From: Trichomonas vaginalis G3
Lineage: Eukaryota > Parabasalia > Trichomonadida > Trichomonadidae
NCBI RefSeq assembly: GCF_026262505.1
Contig: NC_067208.1
Coordinates: forward strand, 13,773,962-13,837,961
Reading direction: 5' to 3'
DNA: 64,000 nucleotides
The notes beneath the pieces were generated by a model. That model did not search any database. It was not told where the DNA came from and was given only the letters and a program-made list of their open reading frames with translations. A program made the position numbers and the translations under genes. Positions 41,261 through 51,353 of this stretch are shown piece after piece (the first letter of the stretch is position 1; each line of letters starts with the position of its first letter).

Positions 41261-41485
41261 TTACACCATATTAAAATCATCTCTCTTCAATATTATCTCA
41301 TAAAAGTTCTCGTTACTGGAGAAAGTCAATGAAACATAAGCGTTCTCACGGGCTTCGCCCTCACCGCTTTGCGGTCTATCTAACTTCTTTCTTATATCAT
41401 CTATACGCTTCAAAATGTCTGAACAATTGCTAACATCTTCTACAACAGTTATTTCATCATGAATGACCTTCAAGAACAAGCTCAT
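41261..41485 (-). CDS. 74-residue Maverick B protein
   Basis: A small protein of unknown function. Its coding sequence contains a pair of GC-rich mini-hairpins (41351-41376) that encode RPQSGEGEARE. Stop and start codons abut the neighbouring genes without spacer, so the three genes are packed head to tail. Confidence 0.55.
   Translation of the reverse strand: MSLFLKVIHDEITVVEDVSNCSDILKRIDDIRKKLDRPQSGEGEARENAYVSLTFSSNENFYEIILKRDDFNMV
41351..41376. repeat. paired GC-rich mini-hairpins, inside a gene
   Basis: GGGCTTCGCCC followed two bases later by ACCGCTTTGCGGT. Similar pairs occur at 44319-44344 and 48216-48260 and, in Maverick C, at about 56225-56300. Confidence 0.7.
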
Positions 41486-42367
41486 TTAATATGCTATTAA
41501 AATCATCTCAATAATGAGTCCATCCTTTCCGTCTTTGGGTAGCACAACATCTTTCATTGAAGAAGGTTCGACAAGTCTTATGTTAAACTTACTGACAAAG
41601 TTTGTTATACTATAATGCTTTGGCGGCGAATACATATAGTTTGAAAGACATAATATAGATTCTTCAGCAAATTCACTTATACTGAATTTTATAACAATGT
41701 TCTCACGAGACCAAATGCCACCAATTGACAATCTTGTAAGCAATCCTGCTGAACCTTCAACTGTAAACGTCGATGGTAACATTCCACGAAGGTCATCTAT
41801 TGACATCGTTGAGTCACTGAATTTAAAGATTTTCTTAAAGCAATCGTCATTATCTAACCATGCAATAGCTTTGAAGTTTTCATTCGAATAGACATCTGCT
41901 TCATTAAATGTAAATCCTGACTTCTTTGCAGAGACGACTTTAAAATCTATTGAGTTTGTTTCAAAATTATATGCTATGGTAACTTCTGAAGGTAATGGAT
42001 GCCCTTCCGCAGTCAGTTGTTCTCTCACTACCGTTTGAAGCTTTGTATTAAAAACTTTCATGTCATCTCCTGTGTCTAGGTTCACATACACAGCAACAGG
42101 GAAACTATCTTGCTTCTTTGTTTCATCATTATATCTCAAAACATTAAAGTTCTTCAATAATATTGTTCTTCCTGCTGGAATACTTCGAACCTGTCTGATT
42201 TCAATAGCTTTCTCACCTTCTACATACTCTACCCAGTGTCTTGGATATTCATAAGTATACTGACTTTCTTGAATTTTGGTTGGTTTCATCATAACGTGTT
42301 CATAGTATATCTTTATACTCTTGTCAGTTAGACTCGGTGCTATGTTCTGAATATTTCTGACTTGCAT
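41486..42367 (-). CDS. minor-capsid-like (penton-like) protein of Maverick B
   Basis: 293 residues from MQVRNIQNIAPSL; the longer frame to 42469 would run into the divergent ATPase gene. It is beta-rich. The segment YTYEYPRHWVEYVEGEKAIE, then IRQVRSIPA, parallels the proteins of Maverick C at 58690-59112 and 63359 on (YRFDYPIRWLQSPSDAKAIG, then FRKVLF), so this family is present in B and twice in C. A penton or vertex role is inference from its beta-rich nature and its place among structural genes. Confidence 0.65.
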   Translation of the reverse strand: MQVRNIQNIAPSLTDKSIKIYYEHVMMKPTKIQESQYTYEYPRHWVEYVEGEKAIEIRQVRSIPAGRTILLKNFNVLRYNDETKKQDSFPVAVYVNLDTGDDMKVFNTKLQTVVREQLTAEGHPLPSEVTIAYNFETNSIDFKVVSAKKSGFTFNEADVYSNENFKAIAWLDNDDCFKKIFKFSDSTMSIDDLRGMLPSTFTVEGSAGLLTRLSIGGIWSRENIVIKFSISEFAEESILCLSNYMYSPPKHYSITNFVSKFNIRLVEPSSMKDVVLPKDGKDGLIIEMILIAY

Positions 42368-42383
42368 TTTTAATGGAGATAAA
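42368..42383. promoter_or_regulatory. 16-bp divergent start region, Maverick B
   Basis: TTTTTAATGGAGATAA separates the start codons of the minor-capsid-like gene (minus) and the ATPase gene (plus). Confidence 0.5.
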
Positions 42384-43271
42384 ATGAAGCATTTAATACA
42401 TGACGTAGATGAAGACATGAATGAAACTACAGACAAACTTAACTCTTCTCTCATTCTTCCTTTCAGCAAAGATTATGAGTTCTGTTCAAATGGTGTGTAT
42501 TTCTATTGTGGAAAGATGGGTTCAGGTAAGACATTTAACCTCATTCGTCATATACTCATAACAGAGCGTTTAGGAAACGACTCTTACTATGACCAAATCA
42601 TTATATCAGCAACTTCAGACTCTATGGACTCAACAGCGAAAACATTTATGTCAAAAGTTCAAGCCTCTGTCGTTAAAGTTCCAGACAGTGAACTCATTGA
42701 ATTTCTTCAACGTTACATTCGACGTAAGAAGAAATATTATGCCATCGTTGAATTTATACAGTCAGGAATGCAAAAGACTTCTGAGGAGATGGAAAGAATT
42801 ATTGACAAACACCACTTACGTCAATACTCAGGAGTATACGATATGAAACGACTTACAAACTACATTCTGTCAAAACTTTCAAAATACCCCTTCAAAAAAT
42901 ATCCATCAAACACTTTATTAGTTTGTGACGACTTCGCCGGAAAAGGTTTAATGTCAAAACCAGACTCACCATTAGCTAACATCATAACTAAAGTCAGACA
43001 TTACCATTTAACTGTAGCAATACTTATGCAAACATAGAGGTTTTTAGCTTTAAACATAAAACGTCTCATAACTGACTTCGTTATCTTTCAAGGTTTCTCA
43101 CGCTATGATATTGAACTCATTTAGAAACAGTCAGGTATAACATTACCTTTTGAAGAAATTTGGGAAGCATATAAGTCTCTCATCTCTCCTCGTTCATACC
43201 TTGAGATTCATATCATGACTAATACCATTAAAGTCAAAAATATTCCATGGGAACGACCAACATTGTTTTAA
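42384..43271 (+). pseudogene. packaging ATPase region of Maverick B, broken
   Basis: FtsK/HerA-type packaging ATPase. Walker A is GKMGSGKT, and LLVCDDFAGKG is the Walker B region. It differs clearly from the Maverick A ATPase, in line with a separate lineage. The gene is broken, with a small number of breaks in its last third. Confidence 0.85.
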
Positions 43272-43669
43272 AGTTTAACCTTCAATTGACTGATGGTAAA
43301 CAAATTCCATGCATCTCTGTCGCCATTTCTGGTAATATTTTTGCTGTCATTCATATCATCCACTTCCTCATCCGTTAGCTTTTGAGGATATGCGTTAGAA
43401 TAGCTGTTCTTAAATGAATGCTTTTCACCTTTGAGAGCATAAACTCTATAACTTTCTGCATATTTTATGTTTGAACCTCCTGAGCCATCATTGACATAAA
43501 TTTTTATAGGCTTCCACCCTTTGTTCATGTTCCTGCTTCTTCCCTTTGCTCTTTTGTTCAGTAGTTCTACATCTTTATACACAGCACCTGTCTCAGTGAA
43601 TTCAACAATATTTTCATTCGTTAGCTTTACATTCAAACCCTTGTCGAGTATATTGTTCATTTCATACAT
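43268..43669 (-). CDS. Maverick B protein of unknown function
   Basis: 133 residues from the ATG at 43669 (MYEMNNILDKGLNVKLTNEN). The longer frame to 43786 has no support, because the divergent gene starts at 43695. Basic middle (LNKRAKGRSRNMNKGWKPIK). No family recognised; it occupies a place similar to 28467-28946 in Maverick A. Confidence 0.6.
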   Translation of the reverse strand: MYEMNNILDKGLNVKLTNENIVEFTETGAVYKDVELLNKRAKGRSRNMNKGWKPIKIYVNDGSGGSNIKYAESYRVYALKGEKHSFKNSYSNAYPQKLTDEEVDDMNDSKNITRNGDRDAWNLFTISQLKVKL

Positions 43670-43694
43670 ATAAAAGGTTTTTATTCTATATGAA
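43670..43694. promoter_or_regulatory. 25-bp divergent start region, Maverick B
   Basis: ATAAAAGG, TTTTTATTCTA and TATGAA lie between opposing starts at 43669 and 43695. Confidence 0.45.
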
Positions 43695-44309
43695 ATGAGA
43701 AGCAAATCCATCTTAGCTGGTGCCGTTAATGTTCCAATTGAACCAACATCAAATGTTGACTCACGAACGACAAACAATATTGTCATAAAGAATTATAGTT
43801 CGGAGTGTTTGAAAGAGCCAGAACCAGAGCTGAAATCCGTGAATTTAAACACAGCTTCAAACGCTAACGCTACATCAGATGTTAAGTTAGAGTATCCACC
43901 ACTGGACCAAATTCTTTCAAGAGAAGCCAACGACAATCCTTACACAAATGTTCAAACAAATCCTTCAGATAACGTAGACCATTACCTTCTTCAGTTATAC
44001 CAAACAATTTTACTCAAAGACGATAAGAAGCTTTTGACAAATCTTATAAGCAAGAACCAAATAATTCTAACAAAGGAGGATTTAGAAAATGTTATATCAA
44101 GAATAACAGGGAAACAATGTGTCATTGATTATCTCGACCCTGAAATCGAATGCTGTGGTCAAACTCCACTATTCATGAAAATAGGTAACATCCGCATCAT
44201 TGAAACACCAGGAACTACAGGAGTTGAGTTTAAGTATAAATATTCGAATGAATATACAAAACTTTCAACAGAATATAAACTTTGCTTGAAATATGTTTTA
44301 GTAAATTAA
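43695..44309 (+). CDS. conserved Maverick protein with a CCG motif, Maverick B
   Basis: 204 residues with the same plan as 28943-29608 in Maverick A: a disordered N-terminal half, a helical segment (VDHYLLQLYQTILLKDDKKL), then EIECCGQTPLFMKIGNIRII. Function unknown. It is followed by a pair of GC-rich mini-hairpins. Confidence 0.65.
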   Translation: MRSKSILAGAVNVPIEPTSNVDSRTTNNIVIKNYSSECLKEPEPELKSVNLNTASNANATSDVKLEYPPLDQILSREANDNPYTNVQTNPSDNVDHYLLQLYQTILLKDDKKLLTNLISKNQIILTKEDLENVISRITGKQCVIDYLDPEIECCGQTPLFMKIGNIRIIETPGTTGVEFKYKYSNEYTKLSTEYKLCLKYVLVN

Positions 44310-44318
44310 AGCAGTCAG

Positions 44319-44344
44319 GACCTTCGGTCTTGGCGCTTTGCGCC
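44319..44344. terminator. paired GC-rich mini-hairpins between convergent genes
   Basis: GACCTTCGGTC and, two bases on, GGCGCTTTGCGCC. They lie just after the stop at 44309 and before the convergent gene ending at 44360. A transcript-end or mRNA-stability role is inference. Confidence 0.45.
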
Positions 44345-44359
44345 GTCAGTCAAAAAATT

Positions 44360-44602
44360 TCAAGTTAGCAATTTGTAATATCTATCCAAAACTTCTTCAA
44401 CAGTATCGAACTCATCTTCATAATGCAAACCTAATCTTATTGACTTGGTGCAGTTTTCACTAACACAATATTTTTCTGTTCTCTTGACTGACATAACTAA
44501 CTCATTTGTTTCATCAAACAGCAACAACCAAAGTTCATGACCTAATACATAACATTCATACTTTATATTTTTAGCTCTGAGTTCTCTTGTAAGCTGTTGC
44601 AT
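44360..44602 (-). CDS. 80-residue Maverick B protein
   Basis: A small globular protein (KNIKYECYVLGHELWLLLFD) with an acidic C-terminal helix. Its start overlaps the end of the upstream minor-capsid-like gene by 40 bp. No family recognised. Confidence 0.55.
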   Translation of the reverse strand: MQQLTRELRAKNIKYECYVLGHELWLLLFDETNELVMSVKRTEKYCVSENCTKSIRLGLHYEDEFDTVEEVLDRYYKLLT

Positions 44603-45327
44603 TTAATATTTTCTAAAAAGTCAACTTCAACAGTCATTCGCACTGGTGCCTTCAGTTCTACAGGCTCTCCTTGAAAGTCAACAAGTCTGAATTGCATGTC
44701 TTTCAAATTATGAGGACTAATGCGAACCCATTTACCTAAATGAGTTGCTATGACAGGAACGTTTGGAATGAACATTGAATTTACTTCATAACAGAAAGAC
44801 TTATATTCTACTGAACCTTTACTATTAACTCCTGAAATGCCTGTGACATTAGCTATTTTAGACTCAATGTATAAACAATTACCATAACATACATATGGAA
44901 CAGATTTCATCTCAATCGTTTTGTCAACACTTTTCAAAGGAAATGTCATATGGTATGCTCCCAGAAGCAATTGAACTCTATGACTCATTCGTGTTATCTT
45001 AAACTCCTTCGCATAACTGAACTTCAATGTTCCCTCAGAAGAGAGTTCGACATCTATGTTGTCAATAGTTTCTTCATTTATGAGAGTATCTATGACTCCA
45101 GCAATTTTATCTATTCTATACCCGGCTCTGTTAGGAAATGTTATAACACTTATTTTGTCATCTATTTCAATCTCTATGAAATCTGTTTCATCTGTTATGA
45201 CAAAAGTTGCGATAGTATTGAAGTCAACAACTCTGAAAGCAAGCGCTTCATTCTGAAGACCTAAGTTTGTTTGTAGCTTTACTGTCCCGTATTCGTTTGG
45301 GTCTGTACTTTGCAAATAGAACAACAT
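44563..45327 (-). CDS. second minor-capsid-like protein of Maverick B
   Basis: 254 residues, predicted to be nearly all beta. Its end (LGKWVRISPHNLKDMQFRLV) parallels the 180-residue protein of Maverick A at 27739-28281, and both lie next to a fibre gene. This suggests a jelly-roll or spike-base protein that carries the fibre, by inference. The frame looks whole. Confidence 0.6.
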   Translation of the reverse strand: MLFYLQSTDPNEYGTVKLQTNLGLQNEALAFRVVDFNTIATFVITDETDFIEIEIDDKISVITFPNRAGYRIDKIAGVIDTLINEETIDNIDVELSSEGTLKFSYAKEFKITRMSHRVQLLLGAYHMTFPLKSVDKTIEMKSVPYVCYGNCLYIESKIANVTGISGVNSKGSVEYKSFCYEVNSMFIPNVPVIATHLGKWVRISPHNLKDMQFRLVDFQGEPVELKAPVRMTVEVDFLENIKCNSLQENSELKI

Positions 45328-45344
45328 TTTATTCTCATTAAAAT
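45328..45344. promoter_or_regulatory. 17-bp divergent start region, Maverick B
   Basis: TTTATTCTCATTAAAAT separates the start codons of the minor-capsid-like gene and the fibre gene, so the two are probably expressed together. Confidence 0.5.
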
Positions 45345-48227
45345 ATGACTATTGCTGCATATGCGTATGAAACAAATGAAGCAAGAAGAGCACATGAACT
45401 AGTAAACGAAAACTCAACTTTAACAGTGGAAGGCAATGATTTAGTCATTGACGATGGAAAAACTAAAAAAGTCATTGATTTCGATACTTTTAACACTTAT
45501 GACCCATTCATTACAACAAGCAAGGTTCCCATCATAAATGATGGAACGGTGCAATATATAAATTCTACAGTAGATGCCTCATTAGTGAAAGTATTAAATG
45601 TTCTCATTGAATTGTTAAAGAGCTTTCGATTTGACGACAACATTAAATGCCTAAAGAATTTAGTCATGAATGAGAAACAAATTCTCGGCGTTGCTGGTAG
45701 CAGTAATGATGTACACCTTATGACATTAGAATATTATAACGAACATAAAGATGAACTGAAAGGAGAGAAGGGTGACACCGGACCTCAAGGACCACAAGGA
45801 ATACAAGGAATACAAGGAATACAAGGACCTCAAGGCGAAAACGGTTTGGATGGTGAAGATGGAAAGGATGGAAAAACTGCTGAATCATGGATATGGAACC
45901 TTATAAATACTGGTTTAACAGCTGCTTCATATGGAGTTCTTCAATACCAAATCGGAAAGATATGGGCAGTACTTGGTGAAGAAGTTTTAGATGACGTTAA
46001 AAATGCTTTGAACTTCATTTCAAATGGTTCGGATACTATTAAAACTTTATCTAGTTGGATGCAAGAAACAAGGAGTCAAATAGATACTGTAAGACGTATA
46101 GCAAACAATGCACGTACGGGATTGGATACTTTACGAGAAGCACAAAATACACTAAAGGAAGCAAATGATATTCTTGGCTCAGTATCAGACATGCATGAAG
46201 ATTGGCTTAAAGGTATTGACAAATCTTTAAAAAATCACAGTCAGTCTATTGCTGACTACAAGAAAAGTATAGATTTTTTACATAGTGCTATGGACGTACA
46301 TGATGCAAGCATAAGGAACTTACTTAATGCTAACAATAACTTACCAGGAACTATTAAAGCATTTATAAAGTCCTTTGTAAAACCTGGTGCTCTAACATTT
46401 AGGTCTTTGAGAGCAAGAGCATTGAAGTCAAGAGATGCAGAAACTCCAACAGAACCTACAGAAGGAACTGAAACAACAGAAACTCCAGAAGAACCACCAA
46501 AACCAACAGCTAATGAAATATTGTTCGAATATTTTCCAAGGTACTCTGTTCTCATTGCATACATTCAAGAAATACTTAAGAAAGCAGACTTGACTTTAGG
46601 AGATGATGAAAGTTCTGTATATCTTTCGTTCCAGTTTCAAATAGCAGAACTTTTGAGACAGATATGCTTAATGTATGACAACATCTCTGATTTCACAAGA
46701 TATGATGACGACCATGACCCCGAACACGGTGAAGAAGATTTTACAAACATCCATTAAGACAGGAAAGTTTTAACTCAAAGTCTCATTATTGACACCAAAG
46801 ATGGCGAAGTGGACGTTCTTCAAGAGCTGAAGAAAAATACTTCTTTGGGAGGTGGTGGTAGGTATGAACTTGAAATAATTGAGATAGAAGAGAAATTAGC
46901 CGAAAAAGCAGATAAAAACCATGTTCATTATATAAGTTCAGACGAACAGATTATAACGGACTACCATGGATATTTAACACAGGATGAAAAAGTGAAGACG
47001 GAAGATGTTAATGAAAGAAGATATAAATTCATTCGTGCTAAAGGTTATGACATACACTGTACTGTACAGTATGACACAGGTAAAGCACCAGAAGCATTTG
47101 GTTATAACAATGAAATTTATGCTTCATACTTCTTTGTTAACGGTGTATTAGTTGAACCAAGATTTACATTGAGAGTTAAGGCAAAAATAACTTTTGAAGA
47201 TGCTATTAAAAGTAAAGCAGACAAAGATGAACTTGACGCAACGAACAAAGTTTTGAAATCTCATAAACACAATATCTCCGATATAAATGAACTTCAAGCT
47301 ACATTAAATAGTAAAGCTGACAAGAACCATACACATGAATCCTTCACTACTGTTAGAGCAGACGACATAATATTGAACTATACCCTTGGTTCAAGTGCAC
47401 CTTTAGAGAATCCAAGTACAAGCGTAAAAGATACACTAAACTCCTTAAATAACAGTTGTATGAATATCGAAGGTCATGTCAGAAACTTTGAAACACATGA
47501 ACTACCAGCAATGTTAGATAAGAAAGCAGATAAAGAACATACACATAACTCCTTCTCAACTGTTGCTATAGAAAGTATTGAAGGAACGGTTGGCGGAACT
47601 GGTGGGGATGCATTATATTATAAACCTCCTAACTTTCCACAAGGTTTAACATCGAATGAAAACATAACAACGAAGAAAGAAATTAGCTGTAAAAATGTTT
47701 ATGTCATGGATGATGAAAATAATGTTAAATTCACTGCTCAAGATTTATATGATAAGAAAGTTGACAAAACAGAGCTTCAAACATTAAAGACTGAAATACT
47801 TCAAACATTATATCCTATAGGCTCTATTTATACATCAATGAACTCAACAAATCCAGCAACAGTTCTGGGTTTTGGTTCATGGAAGCAGATTGTAAACAAA
47901 TTCTTATATTGTACTACTAATTCAAAACAAGCCGGTGGTTCAAAGAAAATTAAAGAAGCAAACTTACCTCCGCACACTCATACAGGAACGACAAACTTTT
48001 CTGGCGACCATACCCACTCATTAAGAGACCACCCATTATACAACTCAGACTATGAAGCAGGCAATGACGTTTTATCTCCATCTTATAACAATTCAGCAAA
48101 AAAGACTTTTCGACAAACTGAACCAGGAGGAAATCATGTCCATACTTTCACAACAAATCCAACAGGCTTGGGTAAAGATTATATGCCACCATTTGTGACT
48201 GTATTTGCATGGTACCGCGTTCAATGA
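45345..48227 (+). pseudogene. collagen- and phage-collar-type fibre region of Maverick B
   Basis: The first part has a collagen-like GXY run (GEKGDTGPQGPQGIQGIQGI) near 45760-45880, then long coiled-coil stretches and a Pro/Thr/Glu linker. The second part has KADK shaft repeats alternating with HKH or HTH motifs. It ends in a domain starting near 47811 (YPIGSIYTSMNSTNPATVLG, then FGSWKQI) with histidine-rich HTHTGTTNFSGDHTHS and YMPPFVTVFAWYR. That end is the hallmark of bacteriophage short tail fibre/collar tips such as T4 gp10-gp12 relatives, where His pairs bind metal in a trimer. Receptor binding is therefore the likely role. The region looks broken (about one break). Confidence 0.75.
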
Positions 48228-48260
48228 ACGCGCTTGAGCCTAGACCCTTTGGGTCAAGGC
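48216..48260. terminator. paired hairpins at the end of the fibre gene
   Basis: CGCGTTCAATGAACGCG overlaps the stop codon. It is followed by GACCCTTTGGGTC inside a longer GCCT/AGGC stem. Same layout as at 44319. Confidence 0.5.
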
Positions 48261-48295
48261 TTACCGTCTTGAATAAAATCTTTAACTTTACATAA

Positions 48296-49246
48296 ATGAG
48301 CTTGAAAGAAGTATTCGAACAACATCCATGGAGGTCATTTAAGAAGTTCAATGAAGCTGCAAAGAGTTGGGGATTTACTAACAGAGCTGAAGTGAAAAGG
48401 TTCTTTGACAAAAATGTTGTACATCAAACAAAAATAAACCCTTACGACTACTTTTTACCAATTTACTCCAACACTCCTGACGCATACCAATTTGACACTC
48501 TCGTTCAAAGCAGAAAAGGAAGAAAGCCACCATTCCTCATCTTCATTAATGTTAACACTCGCAAAGCATATGCATATTCAATGAAAAATAAAGGAACTCG
48601 TGAAGTGTTAAGAGTTTTACAAAAGTTTGTAGCAGAACATAGCCCAAGTACTTTAACATCAGACCAAGACAGTGCATACCTCAGCAATGAAATCACAGAT
48701 TTTCTCATTAAGCATAACATAACTCACTACACTACTGAAGACCATAACCATAACATACTCGGCATCATAAACCGCTTCATAAGGACTCTCAGAGATTTAA
48801 ATCAAGAGCGAGACTTTACCGAAGAAACAATGAAACATTTTCTCGAAGTATATAATTCCTCAACACACTCTACAACAGGACATACACCAAATTCAATGAC
48901 ACAACAACAAGAAGAAAAGTATATACAAAAGAAACGAAGTCAAACACAAATATCAGAAATTCCAACAAATTTTACCCTCATTCCTGGTACAAAAGTTCGT
49001 GTAGTTCTTGACGACAAACCGTTGACAAAGAAACGTTTAAGGTTAAGTAGAAACTATTATATCGTAGACTCTACGCAAGGTAATGGATATTATAAAAAGC
49101 TGCCGACGACTCTATTGCCGTTTTATCCTCGTCATAAATTAGTTGAAAGTAGTAATGGCAAACTTGCTGAAACCATTGACGAAGCAAAGCGAGGAGTGGT
49201 TATTGAAATACTTGGCTATAACATAAACGAGACACTTATAAAGTAA
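48296..49246 (+). CDS. Maverick B integrase
   Basis: 316 residues. An N-terminal helical part (EQHPWRSFKKFNEAAKSWGF) is followed by an RNase H-fold core with YQFDTLVQSRKGRKPPFLIF, TLTSDQDSAYL and NRFIRTLRD. An SH3/chromo-like C-terminal domain follows (LIPGTKVRVVLDDKPLTKKR, YYIVDSTQGNGYYKKL). It is clearly related to the Maverick C integrase at 60415-61374. Start context ACATAAATG. The frame is open throughout. Confidence 0.85.
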   Translation: MSLKEVFEQHPWRSFKKFNEAAKSWGFTNRAEVKRFFDKNVVHQTKINPYDYFLPIYSNTPDAYQFDTLVQSRKGRKPPFLIFINVNTRKAYAYSMKNKGTREVLRVLQKFVAEHSPSTLTSDQDSAYLSNEITDFLIKHNITHYTTEDHNHNILGIINRFIRTLRDLNQERDFTEETMKHFLEVYNSSTHSTTGHTPNSMTQQQEEKYIQKKRSQTQISEIPTNFTLIPGTKVRVVLDDKPLTKKRLRLSRNYYIVDSTQGNGYYKKLPTTLLPFYPRHKLVESSNGKLAETIDEAKRGVVIEILGYNINETLIK

Positions 49247-49414
49247 GATATGAAGGAGGCGTTGAAGATGTTATATACCATCTAAGAACTTGAGAGAGTC
49301 GAAGCCAAACACATCTGGGACCATTAGAGCGGGAGTACTGGAAAGACAAAAATGCCAGAAAGAATAGAAATTCTTTCAACTTTTTTCATTAGATGTAAAT
49401 CAGACAAAATAATG

Positions 49415-49466
49415 TTTAGGTGAAGAGGTGAAATCTCACCTCTTTTTTCACCTGTTTTTTCACCCT
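49415..49466. repeat. iteron cassette B2
   Basis: TTTAGGTGAAGAGGTGAAAT, then CTCACCTC, TTCACCTG and TTCACCCT. It is preceded by TGTAAATCAGACAAAA and followed by CGTGAATTTTCATGAA; both flanks recur in Maverick C. Confidence 0.8.
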
Positions 49467-49533
49467 CGTGAATTTTCATGAATTTCCTTAAGATAGAAAA
49501 AATAAAGTTAGTTTTATTTTATATTTTTTTATT

Positions 49534-50327
49534 TTGTATAAAAGATATGATTTCAACAATCGGTACAACAACAAATCTCAAGCTGCGAACGGCGGGACTG
49601 TACTGTCCACAACTACAGCACCAAACTCGTTAGTCATGAATCCTACGTCAATGTTGATAGAGATGAAAAACTTCATTCCTTCTTCATATACTTTTGAAAC
49701 AGAAATCCAGAAGATAAAGCAAGAACTTTTAACAAGTAATTTAGACTGTAGTGCGAAAGATGAAACAAATGAACAGTATCTTTATGAAATGGAGGACCTC
49801 ATCGACCATTTGCCTAAACTACCTGAAATTCAGCAGCAAAAACTAACTATTCCTGAATTCGACGAAATTGAAGTCAAAGCAACTGACTCAGTAGAATTAA
49901 GAAATTCATACGTAAAGTAAATTATGAATTCCTTGGTTTTCAATTGCAACCATAAAGTTATGGACAAAGATTGCGACATGGTTTATAAAAATATTTCTGA
50001 CCTTTACAAATCCGAAGATTTAAGACATACGATAACTTTGTTTCATTAGTTGCAAAATGTGTTTGGGAAATAAGAGATAAAGATAGAAGAGGCAAAGTAT
50101 GGAACGAACAAATAAGACCCGCTATGTTTGAGATGAAGAGAGCAATTGACGCTTTAGTTGTTTTAGCTGGTAATGTTTCAATGTATAACGCAAAAACGAT
50201 GCCGCAATGTTCAAAATGTAAAGCAGCAATAAAAAATATAAACTACTCAGTCAAAGAGATAGAAAGAATGCGAAACGACTATGCAGACTTAAAGAAAGAA
50301 GCAGAAGATAAAATGATATGTTGACAT
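49534..50327 (+). pseudogene. decayed accessory genes between two iteron cassettes
   Basis: Two short coding-like stretches without a recognised family. The first is acidic with PKLPEIQQQKLTIPEFDEIE. The second is helical with a CxxC pair (MPQCSKCKAAIKNINY) and a coiled-coil tail. The stretch looks broken. Confidence 0.4.
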
Positions 50328-50496
50328 TTCTTAATAAAACTATCCAACAGCAGAATTTCCTTCTGTCTGACGTCAAGAAGAAATATAAAGAGACTTTCGG
50401 CATGATTAAACATTCAATGTACTAAAAGAAGAAATAGAAGCTACGAAATTGTTTAGGATTTCAAATATACATCGTACAATTCATGTAAAACGCTTG

Positions 50497-50545
50497 TGAA
50501 AAAAGAGGTGAAAAAACAGGTGAAATCTCACCTCTTCACCTAAAC
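50497..50545. repeat. iteron cassette B3, inverted
   Basis: Reverse orientation of cassette B2: GTGAAAAAAGAGGTGAAAAA, CAGGTGAAATCTCACCTC, TTCACCTAAA. B2 and B3 bracket about 1 kb. Confidence 0.8.
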
Positions 50546-50650
50546 ATTATTTTTATTGAATTCAGCACAAAAATAATGAATTTCATTAGTTAGAAAAATA
50601 ACGCTAATTTTTTTCTAAGAAAAATTTTTATTTGTATGTAAAGACAGTAA

Positions 50651-51235
50651 TGACAAACATTGAGTTTGAAACAGTTTAGAAAGATAGACAATGACACCAA
50701 AGTGGTTAGAATAGGTGATTTAAACGTAAGATACTCAAAGAAATACAACAAATATTCTTTGTCAGACATTATATCTCCATCTGAAAAGAAAACAAACGAC
50801 TGGGTTAGAAATGCTTCAACTCAGAAAATTTTGACAAGAAATCCTGAGCTTATGATATCAGTAGCATTTCATGGAACAAGAGCATATCTTATAGACAAAA
50901 GTCTATACCAATAGTTTTGTTATGGTAGACCCAGTTGTTGGATATAACTTCATAACAATATGGTTCATTCGACTCAGAACGTTGCAGTGAAGGCTTACTT
51001 TATATCGTTAGAAACCGAAGGACTTCAACACAAAAAGATTATAAGAAGGAAGGACATATAATATAACTCAAAGATATGACAGTACAGTCAATAGAGTCAA
51101 GGTTGTGTTTGTTAATGATATGAGAGCTGCTGAAACAGAACTGCTTGAAGTTTTTGAGAAAATGTATGGTGCTCCCACGAAAGGTAAAGAAACGTTTGAA
51201 GTAGATGAGATAGATAAAGCTATTAAAATTATTTG
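50651..51235 (+). pseudogene. KilA-N-like gene, first of a tandem pair, broken
   Basis: The readable part has KVVRIGDLNVRYSKKYNKYS and WVRNASTQKIL, a pattern like the KilA-N DNA-binding domain seen in large DNA viruses, phages and Mavericks. The upstream region (AACGCTAATTTTTTT, TGTAAAGACAGTAATG) is nearly repeated before the next gene. Broken. Confidence 0.5.
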
Positions 51236-51353
51236 ACGAAGTTGCTGAAAAATACATGTAAAGCGTTTTATTTTTGGTCTTTTGTGAAAGTCAGAAAATA
51301 AACGCTAATTTTTTTATACTAAATTTTTTTATTTGTGTATGTAAAGACAGTAA

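Noticed and set aside
45760-45880. Host collagen gene
   Set aside because: The GXY run lies inside Maverick B between its minor-capsid-like gene and the collar-type tip, so it is part of the element fibre.
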